The translations under genes were made by a program, and so were the position numbers. A stretch of DNA of 64,000 bases from contig CAJVPJ010000015.1 in assembly GCA_910592205.1 (NCBI GenBank), positions 1 to 64,000 on the forward strand. Direction: 5' to 3'. The notes under the pieces are model-generated. The model did not search any database and was not told where the DNA came from. It saw only the letters and a program-made list of their open reading frames with translations. Of the stretch, positions 47,435 through 57,996 are shown piece by piece; position 1 is the stretch's first letter, and each line of letters opens with the position of its first letter. The DNA is from Paraglomus occultum. Taxonomy: Eukaryota > Glomeromycota > Glomeromycetes > Paraglomerales > Paraglomeraceae.

Positions 47435-49135
47435 ATGACAGGTAGCTTGTGCGCTTAGACTGATGTTTCCATAATTGAATTGTCTCACCAGCGTACACAT
47501 TGTCTTCAGCTTACGCAACAGAACGCGCCGTAGCCATTAATGCAGTCCTCCAAGCTTGCATGGTAAGTCAAAGCGTCTTCCGCAGGCTTGTAGCGAATGA
47601 ATCTATCACCAAGAAAGACAGAAGTCCTGTGACAGGTTATTTCTTTTTTCATATTCTGACTTTACTTTCCTATGTCAATTAGCGACTAATTTCTTGTCCA
47701 ATTTCATCTCTAGTGGCGGATTTCAGCGCCCAAGCTGTCGTAAATCTGATACTTCATAAAAACTTCCCTGATGATCCGATCGTAGGGGAAGAAGATTCTG
47801 GAGACTTACGTGGTGAATCGGGCACGCCTTTGCGATTGAGAGTATTGGAGCTGACGAATACTGTGCTGGATCCACCAATAGGTGAAGAAGAGGTTAGTAA
47901 GAAATTGTACCCATGTAGCAACCTGAGTCGAGCATTGTCTGACTGAGAATCTCTAATTAAGCTGCTGCAAGCTATCGACAGAGGATCATATGCCGGAGGT
48001 TCAAAAGGAAGTGAGTACACGTTATTTTTAATCAAATATTCGAGGCTTTTATACGACCATTCTTGGCAGTTTGACTAGATATGAAATATTTGCATTGGTA
48101 GGAATGTGGACATTGGATCCCATAGATGGAACGAAAGGATTTCTTCGCGGAGAACAGTATGCAATATGTCTGGCATTGATAGTCGATGGAATTGTTCAAC
48201 TTGGTGTTGTCGGTTGTCCTAACCTGCCAGTTGATCTTGAACAACCAGACGGTGAAAAAGGTTGTTTGTTCATTGCTGTTAAAAATCAAGGCGCTTCCCA
48301 AGTAAGTTAATAATATTTTAATTACATAATCAGGAATATGGAAATACGTGATGCAAGCAGTTTAACGTTTAGGCAAGCTGGAACTACGTTCAAACTCTGC
48401 CATAAAGCTACTGTAAATAATGGTATATGACGGCGTGGGTGGCCAACAACTTGAGTTGATGCAAAACCTGTCCGCAAGTTCTGTCTGTCTGTCTGTCTGT
48501 CGACTGGTCATGACGATATAGTTTAAAACAAGTTTACGAGTCTTTTTACCCTGAAATTTCAAGTCATCTTACACTATTCAATCTTGCTTTTCGATAAAAG
48601 CGCAGCATTTCGTCAACGGAGGAGAAACCTATTCGTTTTGCAGACGTCTCATCTCCAGCGTCAGCTTCATTTTGCGAATCGACAGAAGCAGCACACTCGG
48701 ATCACGATAATTCTGCCAAAATAGCGGCGCTATTGGGAATTACCAAGCCACCAGTGAGAATGGACAGTCAATGTAAATACTGTTCCGTTTCTAGAGGTGA
48801 TGCAAACATATATTTGAGACTTCCAGTACAAGAAGGTTATGAAGAAAAGATTTGGGTATGTAACAAGCACTGAACAATGGGAGGTGCTAACAGTAATATA
48901 ACATCGCAATGTTTTGCAAGGATCGTTTTAGTAATGCACCTGATATGCTATGTAGGACCACGCATCAGGATCTCTCCTTGTTGAGGAGGCCGGAGGGAAG
49001 ATCAGCGACTTGCGCGGAAACCGGTTGGATTTCTCTCTTGGGAGAACGCTAAAGTCTAACGTCGGCGTCATAGTAGCCCATCCAAATATCCATGCAAAGG
49101 TCTTGGAAGCCGTACAAACAGTTTACACTGAATAG
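47435..49135 (+). CDS. MET22: 3'(2'),5'-bisphosphate nucleotidase
   Basis: Exons 47435-47441 (7 bases: ATG, ACA and G), 47510-47635, 47714-47892, 47962-48010, 48102-48301, 48601-48855 and 48956-49135 give 331 residues. The frame around 47500 lacks an ATG, and the tiny first exon restores one (MTAYATERAVAINAVLQA). Family motifs of the Li-sensitive phosphatase superfamily: ITKKDRSPVTVADFSAQA, VGEEDSGDLR (metal-binding Glu-Glu), WTLDPIDGTKGFLRGEQY (DPxDGT metal site) and WDHASGSLLVEEAGG. This is the HAL2/MET22 subtype by GTKGFLRG. It converts PAP to AMP, clearing a by-product of sulfate assimilation, and is a target of lithium and sodium. Its stop is 29 bases from the stop of the convergent gene. 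Confidence 0.95.
48481..48500. repeat. Microsatellite (ctgt)5
   Basis: Perfect tetranucleotide repeat within intron 5 of the MET22 gene. Confidence 0.9.
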
Positions 49136-49164
49136 GATTATTATTAATAGCAATCATAAAGTAC

Positions 49165-49667
49165 TTAATTTGCCGAACCATGTCTATGTTGCTTGTTTTC
49201 TGTTTGATTTCTTACGAGATCTGTTTCGTCTTTTTTAATGTTCAGAGCACGTAGACTCAGAAGCTTAAATTGATTGTAATAAATTATGTTAATTAACGAC
49301 ATCAGTCTATTGAAAATTTGCGGGATTGAGCCGGTACCTTTTGCTTGAGTATTTTCTCCTCTGGACTTTCTAGGTTCAGCAAAAAGCATGTCATGTTATA
49401 TTTCAAGTTTGCAGCTCTAATAGTCTCTTCGTCCAATTCCTCTTCCACTGCGAGTCGAACAAATTATTGCTATCGTAAATAGTCTGGAATTCTGCTTTGC
49501 GTATGTAATGATGTCCTACCACAATCTCGTTCAAGATTTGCTTTGCGCTCCCTTCTTCTTTCTTCGAGTTCTCGTTTTATTCTGCTTTTTATTTTTTTGA
49601 GACCTTTTTTAGTGGGTGGGAGTTTTGTTATTGATTTCGACTTTGTTGATATTCGAGTATCCGTCAT
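49165..49667 (-). CDS. Small basic coiled-coil protein, family unknown
   Basis: Three exons, 49520-49667, 49338-49447 and 49165-49263, with good splice sites sum to 118 residues. The N-terminal 50 residues are strongly basic (KLPPTKKGLKKIKSRIKREL, ERRRERKANLERD). Exon 2 is acidic then amphipathic (VEEELDEETIRAANLKYNM, FLLNLESPEEKILKQK). Exon 3 continues LLSLRALNIKKDE and ends polar. This suggests a small helical subunit of a nuclear or chromatin complex, but no family is recognised. The consistent phase and splice signals argue that it is a real gene. It converges tail-to-tail with MET22. Confidence 0.65.
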
Positions 49668-50068
49668 TTCGCTGGAAGAGTATTTAGTATTACTATAGGC
49701 ATGTAGATGTCAGTATTATTTTTATGCACGTGACAAGCACAATCCCAACGTGCGTGTGACTTTCTAACTCGAGATTGCAACAATTTAACTAAAAATTGGA
49801 ATAATCATAAAATGCGCATGCTTTCACGTAACAAATGAAAAAAAAAGTAGAGGCAAATTCATTATCTCGTTGTCAAGAACCCATTTTTTTTGTAAAGCGG
49901 GAAAAAATAAACCGTAAGAGCTAACGACACTTTATTTTTGCTTTTTAGAAAAATGGCAGAATACAACCCAAATCTACGAAAAGTTGGTGAATGTAGGAAG
50001 GAAATAAGCATTAATTATTAATTATGGCATCATTAAAACTTTGCATATTACAAACTGCATTGTAATGC
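49668..50068. other. Intergenic with an isolated ATG-containing segment
   Basis: A plus-strand segment at 49954 begins MAEYNPNLRKVG with a possible donor soon after. No downstream exon could be identified, so it is not called as a gene. Confidence 0.3.
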
Positions 50069-50620
50069 GGCTGAAAAGTTTTGCGCGTAGACCTTTATTT
50101 CCAGAAATTTCATAATAATTATCGATATAATAATAACCATTTCATTCTCTCAAAGTAGTCTCAATTGATGTCCATGCAACAGTGCAGACAATTCTGTCAA
50201 CTCTGGAAAGACTTTTCATAACCGACTTTTGGGATGGTTTCAGCAACTGCCTGAGCAGCCCTTGCCAAATTTTCGCCCTTATCAAATCTTTTTTCCTTCA
50301 GTTGTTTCTTTATTCGAGGGACTATATTAATATGGCAAGTAGGGAGAAAGTTTCACTCGTGATCTTAATCCGTTTCCTTATGTGGCGTAGCATTGTTGAC
50401 GTCACGAAACAGTTTTTCTATGCAAAATGCAGGTGGGTTATTGCTAACAAAATCCTCGACCTTGGCAACTTTTTCTGACGTCACCGTTTCGCGAGGGAAC
50501 ATCCAGAACGAGCTTGTCTTTACTTATTTCTTACTCCTTTTTGAATGTAGCAATCCAGCGTCTAATTGTGCTAGTAGACAACCTATAATAATCAGAAGGA
50601 TTGGGTAGCTCGTATTTATT
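50069..50620 (-). pseudogene. Internally deleted mariner-like transposase remnant
   Basis: Read on the minus strand, 50540-50610 encodes a helix-turn-helix piece (STSTIRRWIATFKKE). After a frame change, 50400-50510 reads ETVTSEKVAKVEDFVSNNP. After another, 50150-50310 reads RIKKQLKEKRFDKGENLARA, then AVAETIPKVGYEKSF, typical of the C-terminal end of Tc1/mariner transposases. The DDE catalytic part is gone. At 50069 the plus strand reads GGCTGAAAAGTTTTGCGCG, which resembles a mariner terminal repeat; the opposite terminal repeat was not found. Several stops make it non-functional. Confidence 0.65.
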
Positions 50621-51442
50621 TATGAGGCTTAATTTATTGTCTGTTTCAAAAATATCAACCCTTAGTAATAATCAGATAATTATACAGTTGTACGTCACAG
50701 AAATCTGATCTCACCGCAAGGAGAGGATGGGAAGGTACTCGGAAGCAAGAATTGCCACAAAAACCTTACTATTACGCGTCCAACATGATTTATTACACCA
50801 TGCATATGATTATCTGGTAAATAATGCACTGAACAGAACAAGACGAGTTCTCGATCATGTGTGCACCAATATTTATTTTACTAAGTGATAAATAATAAAA
50901 TGCATGTAAAAATAGACATGATCATATGTCAACTTTAACGTAAAAATAAATCTAGTTCGGATTGGAGTTTCGAGGCCTTTATTCGGATTGGGTGTTCATT
51001 GTTTCTAAATATCAAACAAAGCTAGTAAAAATTAGATAATTTTTGCTCTGACTAGTCCGGGAAAATTGTTGTCAAAGGCAGTTATAAGTTAGTTATCTCG
51101 TCTGGTTAGATTTGTGGCTTTTCTCGGTTAGTTTTCGCAACTGAATTTTTTTAGTTGCACCAATCACATGATATAATATTAAAAAAAAAAAGAAGCAAAT
51201 CCTCAACTTATTTCGCCTGATCTTATTATCAATCAACCTACTCGGTAATAAGTCGTTTTCTGTAATAAGTTATTCAGTTACATGATGAAATGGATAAATC
51301 ATACAAAGCTCTAGAATTACAAGGAGCAACACGCCATGACTTGTCTCAACCTAGTCTGAACAATGATTTGTAATTCTTGATTCTCTCCTTCACTTTCATA
51401 TTCTATTGACACACGTTTTCCATTTCATTTCGGGAAGACAAC
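50621..51442. other. Intergenic
   Basis: No gene seen between the mariner remnant and the bL36m gene. Confidence 0.45.
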
Positions 51443-51649
51443 ATGATCTTCTTCAATTCATTTCAAACAGGTCTGCTCCGAACGCCGCGTTTGACAATGC
51501 GTAACACAATGTTGAATATGTTTGTCAGAGGAATGAAAGTCAAGAGTTCAATCAAAAGACGGTGTGATGGTTGCTTTATCGTCCGAAGAAGCGGACGGCT
51601 CTATGTTATATGCAAGAAGAATAAGAGACACAAGCAAAGACAAGGGTAA
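51443..51649 (+). CDS. RTC6: Mitochondrial large-subunit ribosomal protein bL36m
   Basis: An intronless 68-codon gene. The last 38 residues are the complete bacterial-type L36: [20 protein letters not shown] followed by [15 protein letters not shown]. The zinc-binding set Cys-x2-Cys...Cys...His is intact. The ~30-residue N-terminal extension ([20 protein letters not shown]) is basic and hydrophobic, as a mitochondrial presequence should be. The start is the ATG at 51443; ATGs further in (51498, 51510) would shorten the presequence. The ending HKQRQG is a hallmark of the family. Confidence 0.93.
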   Translation: MIFFNSFQTGLLRTPRLTMRNTMLNMFVRGMKVKSSIKRRCDGCFIVRRSGRLYVICKKNKRHKQRQG

Positions 51650-51901
51650 AATCCATTGACGAGCAAATGTGTGGATATACAAACGCAGAGAATTCGTGTG
51701 TTTCGACTAGTTGTCTCGATTTTTGTAACCTGACAACTAGCATCGCGTTTAGATAATATTGTTCACGCGCGGCGAAATCAAGTTAACACGATACTGTCCT
51801 AACACTGGGGTTGTCGTCGTTGGGTATGTCATGTCCTTCTCCCCCCTTCTCCGTCCCCCAACGTTTGAAGTCTTTTTTCTTCAACATCAAGTTTATCTCA
51901 T

Positions 51902-52923
51902 TTATTTCCTGTTTTCTTTGGTCCAAAAGATAGCATCAAACGCTTTTGGCTCATAGAATTCTCCTGATCTATCCAGAAAGTATGGCATCCGCTTGCCTTC
52001 CTCTCTCAATAATAATGGCTTGGCAAAGGACATCTTCTTGTCATATCCGGTTTCCCCTAATAAACAAAAGATTCAAGAAAATTCACTACTGTTAAACGAA
52101 TATGAAATACATAATATAATAATCTTATTAACCTTGTCTGGTGTACAGTCTCTGACGCAAATACAAATTCTTCACGGGAACAATCCGTTTCTTATTTGGC
52201 AAGAGTTTTCTCCCCGTTTCAAACTCTGCCCGTACCCCTCCTTTTAATACCTTAATATAAGTTATGGTCCTAATAAAGTATGTATCCGTTAATGATTTGC
52301 AAGCGAAAACTTGTAAAGTCAGAAGTAATAAATGTCAACTGGAATCTTTACCGGCTGGGAATTAGAATCAAACTCGCAGATGCAACTAAACCTGCTAATA
52401 ACATGCCACCCGAGTACAGCAGTCGCTTTTCAAACTTCTCTGGTTCCCTAACCAATTACGACAAAATCTAATGAACATCGCCTTGCAAACACCGCATGTT
52501 GATATCACGACAACAAAAAGTATATAAGTATATGCTCACGCGTACCTTTCATTTTTGAGTGATAATCTCCAATACAAATCAGCAATGTTTGTCCTTTATT
52601 GCAAAAATTCCATCAATCTTAATTCATACTAAGATTTTACTATCTAATCGTCCATTTATTTACCAAAAGATAAACTGTACGACAGCAACACCGTGAAATG
52701 CCCATGAAAACTTATTTGTAGATTCTGGAGCTTTATAAACTACAACGTCTTCTCTTTTCAGTCGATATCTTAGGTTTTGCAGTGACCGTTTCAGCACTGC
52801 TTCATTTTGTAAAGTTAATGATGAGAATGGTCGTGACTTTGACCAGGTTGTCGAAAAACATGTAACGTGCAAGTGAATTGAATAAACAGTCCGCGAAGAC
52901 AAGAATAAACGATGATGATGCAT
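51902..52923 (-). CDS. TMEM223-like mitochondrial inner-membrane protein
   Basis: Four exons, 52664-52923, 52352-52447, 52133-52269 and 51902-52056, add up to 215 residues with matching phases. The start is the ATG at 52923 (MHHHRLFLSSRTVYSIHL), giving a presequence-like N-terminus. Then come KREDVVVYKAPESTNKFSWA and a first membrane helix (GVAVVQFIFW), a second helix (LLYSGGMLLAGLVASASLIL), IPSRTITYIKVLKGG, and a C-terminal segment MPYFLDRSGEFYEPKAFDAI. The order (DVVVY near the start, two helices, S-R-x-I/V strand, a basic link, F-L-D-x-(S/T)-G-x-F...FD) is that of the TMEM223 family. In animals TMEM223 assists cytochrome c oxidase assembly. Assignment is by pattern recall, not by search. 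Confidence 0.68.
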
Positions 52924-53032
52924 CGTGATTAGAAAAAGTGAAAAAACATCTACATTATTGGACAAACATTTGTGTGTACCAATTGATAATCATAATCATT
53001 CTCGGTTCCTGCTGATTGACTCCCACTTAATA
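52924..53032. promoter_or_regulatory. 109-bp divergent promoter of the TMEM223-like and methyltransferase genes
   Basis: The two start codons are 109 bases apart on opposite strands, so this short interval must serve both. No factor site was recognised. Confidence 0.5.
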
Positions 53033-54106
53033 ATGTCTAATAATATTCTTCTCCTCGAAGGAACTCGTTTCCCCTCATTTGACTTTTATTTTTCCGATTC
53101 GATTGACAACAGGTTCAAAATAAACAGTAAGCCCATATTCTTGAATGTCGATGACGAGACGAACCAATTGACTTCTGAACATCATACAATACGGACATCG
53201 GAAAGTGTTTGGGATGCTGTAGGATTATTATTATTATTTACGTTAATCTTGTCTTTGTAAAGAGACTGTGGGTATATACGGAATTTTTTCTTGGTTTAGA
53301 GCTTGATATTGGCCAAATATCTTGAAAAGCAGGTTGAACAAGAGCAATTGGATATCGTAGGAAAGAGAGTGATTGAATTGGTAAGAATTACCTATTTCTT
53401 TGATATTTACGTATTCTCAGAATTCGCGTGTCATTCGATGAGAAACACGTTACTCACTTTATCAATTCATTGATCAGGGCGCCGGTAAAGCCCTGCCATC
53501 CATAGCAGCTAGTATTCTCGGTGCCGAGCAAGTGATCATAACAGATGCTCCCACTGTTGTCAATAACATTGAAAATATTGTAAGACTTAACCAAATTTTT
53601 AATGTACAAGTAAAGCCTCTCGATTGGACTGACAGGTGCGAATTACGTTATCAATAACAGTAAAATGTGTGTCTTTTTTTTTTCCTCATCTTTTTGAATT
53701 TCTAGGGATGAATATCTTCCAGAGGTGAAGGCGACGTTGACATTTGACTATATCCTTGCGGCGGACGTTGTATGGGTAGAGCACTTGATTGAACCGTTAG
53801 CTGAGACAATAAATGGTTAAAACTTTGTTTTTTCACGCAAGCGGATGAGAGGAGTGAGAAAGTGTCACACTTCTATATATACTTATACTCTGTTTTGACA
53901 TTTCATATTGTACAGCATTAGCTACTCCTGAACACACGGTGCTTATAATGGCTCACCATACGCGTGCATTGAGATCAGACAAGTTGTTCTTTGACAACTT
54001 GGTTAAAAATGGATGGAAGTTTGAAACTGTTGACCAACAGCAGCTCTGCTGGGAGGAAGGCTTTGTCGATAGCAAGGTGGTAATATATAAGGGTATAAAA
54101 TGTTGA
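53033..54106 (+). CDS. METTL21-like protein lysine methyltransferase
   Basis: Five exons, 53033-53218, 53300-53380, 53478-53635, 53706-53815 and 53916-54106, give 241 residues. The seven-beta-strand methyltransferase landmarks are in order: SVWDASLILAKYLEK (the W-x-S/x-L-A element), VIELGAGKALPSIAAS (SAM-binding motif I), VIITDAP, RLNQIFNVQVKPLDWTD, FDYILAADVVW (the D/E-x-x-Y/W post-II motif in the variant form DVVW) and VLIMAHHTRA. This is the METTL21/Efm family, which modifies translation factors and chaperones. The exact substrate cannot be told. An ATG upstream in the same frame is not used here because 53033 gives a family-like N-terminus. Confidence 0.87.
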
Positions 54107-54287
54107 TGACAAGGATTTAGATCGAACACCGGAGGTAACATTTATTTATTAATAAATTAATATGCATGTAAATTACGTTCATTTTACGCACCATCTAATT
54201 TATACAAAACGAGAACGCCATAATACTGATACAGAGCCTCGTTTTGCAGTAATCGGATTATTTATTTCGTATTCTAATTTTATTGTC
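54107..54287. other. Convergent 3' region
   Basis: Short AT-rich gap between the methyltransferase stop and the glycosyltransferase-like stop. Confidence 0.4.
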
Positions 54288-55984
54288 TTACACGTCTGGT
54301 GAATCTGGACACGCGGCGTCAGTCCATGGATTGTAACAATCGTCCGTATCGGGATGCAATACAAAGAAGTTTTTGATATATTCCGCTATATACTCTTTAA
54401 CCTCGTCGGTTGGCGTCCACGTCAACGGATGTTTACGCTCGAATTTAGCGATATTGCTCAGACAGCTTATATCCTGATGTGTAGCAAATCTAAATGTTCT
54501 CGTCTTCTCCGTACAAAAGTAATTGTGATTCGCTGCCACAAGTGTCAATATAGCCTGATCTTGTCTGTGATTATCTCGGCTGCTTCCAGGCGGAGCAATA
54601 CAATCCTTTACACGCGCACATTTTTCCCAATCATCGATAATATTTTGCACCCTGTTTGTATCAAAGATCACGACTGCGCCGTTGCAATTACCAACTCCTC
54701 TGTATTTGGACTTGGACACGTTATAATATTTAAATACTCCTGGGTGAGTCCATCTGGCAAGCACCCCTACAGATCTGGGCGACAAAAATCCTCTTGCACT
54801 ATTTAATTTTGGCTTTAGTTGTCTCAAAAAGATTGGCGAAATGAACGTGCCCGAATCGAGCCAGAATACAACTCCAGGATAATCTCTCGCTATCTCGGCT
54901 ACAATGACAGGCTTCCATGCATATTCTCCTCGAGAAACATTTACATTAAAAAAGTCGGGAAATAATCCGTAATCGAATACACGCACTTCGTCAACATAAC
55001 CTCGCTCATACAGAATGTTGAGAATGTCTTGTTGGAAAGGGAGGAGGCCAAGATCGTAAACTAATAGTCGTGGTCTCTGATGCTGTTCAAGCTGAATGCG
55101 CACTTCGTACATGTGGTATATCCAGGCGGTTAACGGACAAAAATGATTATCACTGACCGCTGTTACGATAGTGTAAGGGAATTGCTTGTTTGCTGGCTTC
55201 TTGTATACTGATGCCGCCGTGATTCCCTTTGGAATTGGGCCATCATCAGTACCGTCTTTGTCGGCAGGTCGATTTTCGTTTTCGTTAGTATCCAATACAC
55301 CGTCTTGTGTCGTGTGATCTTTGTCATCGCCATTATTATCGTTAACATCATCAGCATCGTCAGCATCACCGGCATTACCGGCATTACTGGCATCACCGGC
55401 ATCACCGGCATCATCATCATCCGCATTATCAACATTGTCGGCATCCCCAGCGGCATCACCGATATTGTCAACATTGTCGGCATCCCCAGCGGCATCACCG
55501 ATATTGTCAACATCGTCGGCATCTCCAGCATTCCCAGCATCGCCAGCCTTGTTGCCGTTGGTATTGTCCAAATCTTCTTCGTTTGTCATTTGTCTATCAT
55601 CATCGTCTACTATTATTACATTTTCATCATCGTCTACGCCGTCAGTCAAATCATTTTCAGACCCTTGCGTATTCTCATTGTTTGTTTGTTTGTCTGGTAG
55701 TGTCTTGTGATCTGCCAAATCGTCTTGCTTTGCATTCTGGTAATCTCCACCCGCATTTACCAACTCTGGAACAAGCGAATGGTATGTTGATAGTGAGTGC
55801 TAATCTAAGTAGTCGGACGTAGATGAAACCATAAGCAGCTCCAAGTCTTACCGTCACTGTTTCCAAGTTCACTTAACAGACCCCGTATTAAACTTGCAGT
55901 CACAACAAATGCAAATATTACTAATATTGCATAAGCCTTACGATATTGGGTTCCTCTTGGGGCCTGACCCTTACCCATTACCAT
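54288..55984 (-). CDS. Type II membrane glycosyltransferase-like protein (DUF1647-like) with acidic stem
   Basis: Two exons, 55852-55984 and 54288-55765, give 536 residues. Exon 1 encodes a short basic cytosolic tail and a signal anchor (AYAILVIFAFVVTASLI). Exon 2 starts with ~150 residues of Asp/Asn/Gly/Ala repeats, a stem region. The catalytic-type domain begins near residue 230: FPYTIVTAVSDNHFCPLTAW, LLVYDLGLL, VRVFDYGLFPDFFN, WKPVIVAEIARDYPGVVFWL, LDSGTFISP, RRSV-type GFLSPRSVGVLARWTHPG, NCNGAVVIFD and DNHRQDQAILTL. The arrangement (nucleotide-sugar fold with D-S-G in the DxD position and R-Q-D-Q-A helix) matches Golgi glycosyltransferase-like proteins of the DUF1647 kind. Donor and acceptor are unknown. 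Confidence 0.82.
55350..55560 (-). repeat. In-frame acidic repeats in the stem of the glycosyltransferase-like protein
   Basis: A 39-bp unit (AGDADNVDNIGDA) occurs twice perfectly at about 55441-55518 and continues as diverged GDA/DNV units to both sides. Opposite-strand frames here are shadows. Confidence 0.85.
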
Positions 55985-56970
55985 GCCTGAAAAAGAACGG
56001 GTTTATGCCCAAGAATATGGCTGTCACACCATTATAAGGCGAGTGGGGCAACAATTAAATGATTGGTGATTTTAGGTTACGTACATCTGGTTGATTCGCT
56101 CCAGAAACACAACAAAAAGCCTCATTCTCATTCGCTATCAACAAACCCCTCCTCCTTCTATATATATTAATATTATTGCAATAACGATAAAAGTGACTTT
56201 TCTTTGTAGTATCCATGAATGATCAACATTGGATGCTGTGCGCGATTCAAGTGCGTATTTTCTAGGAAAGTGGGATTGTGAACGAGATAATTTGGTTGTA
56301 CTCGGTACTAACATTGTCTCTTAAGGTTTAACGTTATCAAATACCACGGCTGGCATTACATAGCTCTATGATTTTCTCTTTGTAAGAATACTTTTCTACA
56401 TTTTAGCACTGATATATACGCGTATAATATATATATTTAAAACGCAAGCATTTCTTGGAGAGAAACTTAACACTGCAAGCGGCAATTGTAATAAAACCTT
56501 GTTGCTCTGTCTTTATTCGGTCTTGCGTACATCAATTATATTCTCTTTAAACAGAGAGAACAACGCTAGGATATTAACAATAACCGTTTGCTTGTCAATT
56601 GCTTGTAATGGAATGGAATTTGCTTTATGAGAAACTTTTTTTGTTACAACTTTCATATTTAAAAATTGCCGTTATAGTGGATTTTACGGTAACTCACAAT
56701 TAGTCGCAGTATAATGGAATTAAATTTATCAATACACGGAAATTTGCGGCATGCATTAATGACGTTAGTTAGAATATCGTGACTCGAAAAAGGTTTGCTA
56801 TTTAAACGACAGGAATTGAGTTAATTTACAAAAAACTTGGCTACAGAAATTTATCTAATAGACTGTATCACTTTAAAATATTTTGCGAATTTATTCTCGG
56901 ATATTGATCGGAATTATCTTGGACATTCCCTAATTCTGTAATTATAGGATATTATCAGAAAATTGACCAA
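55985..56970. other. Intergenic upstream of the glycosyltransferase-like gene
   Basis: No supported gene on either strand. Confidence 0.4.
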
Positions 56971-57241
56971 GTGATCAACCCAAACTAATGGAATCCAAGA
57001 AAAATATAAGATAAGCAAACAAATTGGCCAATATGACTATGCGACAGAAACTTGTAGAAAATCTCATTTGACAAAAGGCTTGAGTTGGACTCGCTCATTT
57101 CACAAAATGGCTATTGAAATCGACGAGTCACTCGGTAAACGAAACGGTCTAGCGGCCTCTACGATAAAAAACTATTATCTACGGAAAACAACTCCACGGA
57201 AAAAGACCGTTGAGGCTATTCGATGTTGGGTTGACGAATAA
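56971..57241 (+). pseudogene. Open fragment resembling a small helix-turn-helix domain
   Basis: A stop-free frame of about 90 codons without an ATG near its beginning reads EKYKISKQIGQYDYATETCR, then SWTRSFHKMAIEIDESLGK, NGLAASTIKNYYLRKTTPRK and TVEAIRCWVDE before a stop. The middle (A-x-x-I-x-x-S-L-G-K...G-L-S/A-x-x-T-I-K-N-Y) resembles a helix-turn-helix such as those in XRE-like regulators, and similar segments are recalled from Glomeromycotina hypothetical proteins. No splice sites joining it to other exons were found, so it may be a fragment. Confidence 0.35.
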
Positions 57242-57996
57242 AAGAAGGAAAATGTAAAACGCTCATATTAATATGGGGACAGTAAAAGCAAAGAGATAGA
57301 CTATAGTGATAATGTTATTAATAATAAAAATAGGTTGTACTTATAAATGGCTTTGGGTCTGGGTATTCCTCCCATGCAATCGCTTTGGTGCATTTAGTAT
57401 TTATATTTTCAAAATTACACATTAAATAATCGAAATAATAGAATTTATGCTTACGAAAATTGAATTATTTTTATGTAATTTTTTGATTGCAATTGTATCA
57501 AAGCAGCGAAATATGATCGAGTAGTCTTTATCGATCTTTCGTTGACAGGTCAGTCGATCAGCGGAGGAAGCTTTTACGTTAACGTTATTTTCTTCAAGCT
57601 TTTGTTTTTTATTGGTTCATCATTTGTTTGGGTTAATGCTCGTTTATTGGTTTTTACTTTTCTTGATAAATTCCATAAGTAATTCTTCTTTATCTAAATA
57701 TTACTGAAGAGTTTGGATATTGTTGATTTAAAAACGTATGGAGCAATTCTTTCTCCTTGGGTTTCTTTTAGAATGCCTCTAATAATGCTATAATTCTTGG
57801 ATTCCATAGTTTAATGTAAATTCATTATTTTCATATAGAGATACCTACATTATTTCGACACAATTTAAAACTGTAATTTACTCAGCCTTGTTTTGGAGGA
57901 GATAGGATTCGATACAATCTGTCATTTCGGTGAGCAAATAAATTTGCGTATAAGTTACAGCTGCGATAATCAAGCATTAAATAGTATTAATTAACT
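57242..57996. other. Gene-free AT-rich DNA
   Basis: Nothing recognisable. Confidence 0.4.

Noticed and set aside
47576-47582. Strong donor-like GTAAGT inside MET22 exon 2 (after CTTGCATG)
   Set aside because: Reading through gives the conserved VSQSVFRRLV...KKDRSPVT segment, so it is coding and not used as the main splice site.
55305-55822. Three plus-strand frames rich in Ser/Ile opposite the glycosyltransferase-like stem
   Set aside because: Shadows of the minus-strand Asp/Asn/Gly repeat in other frames.
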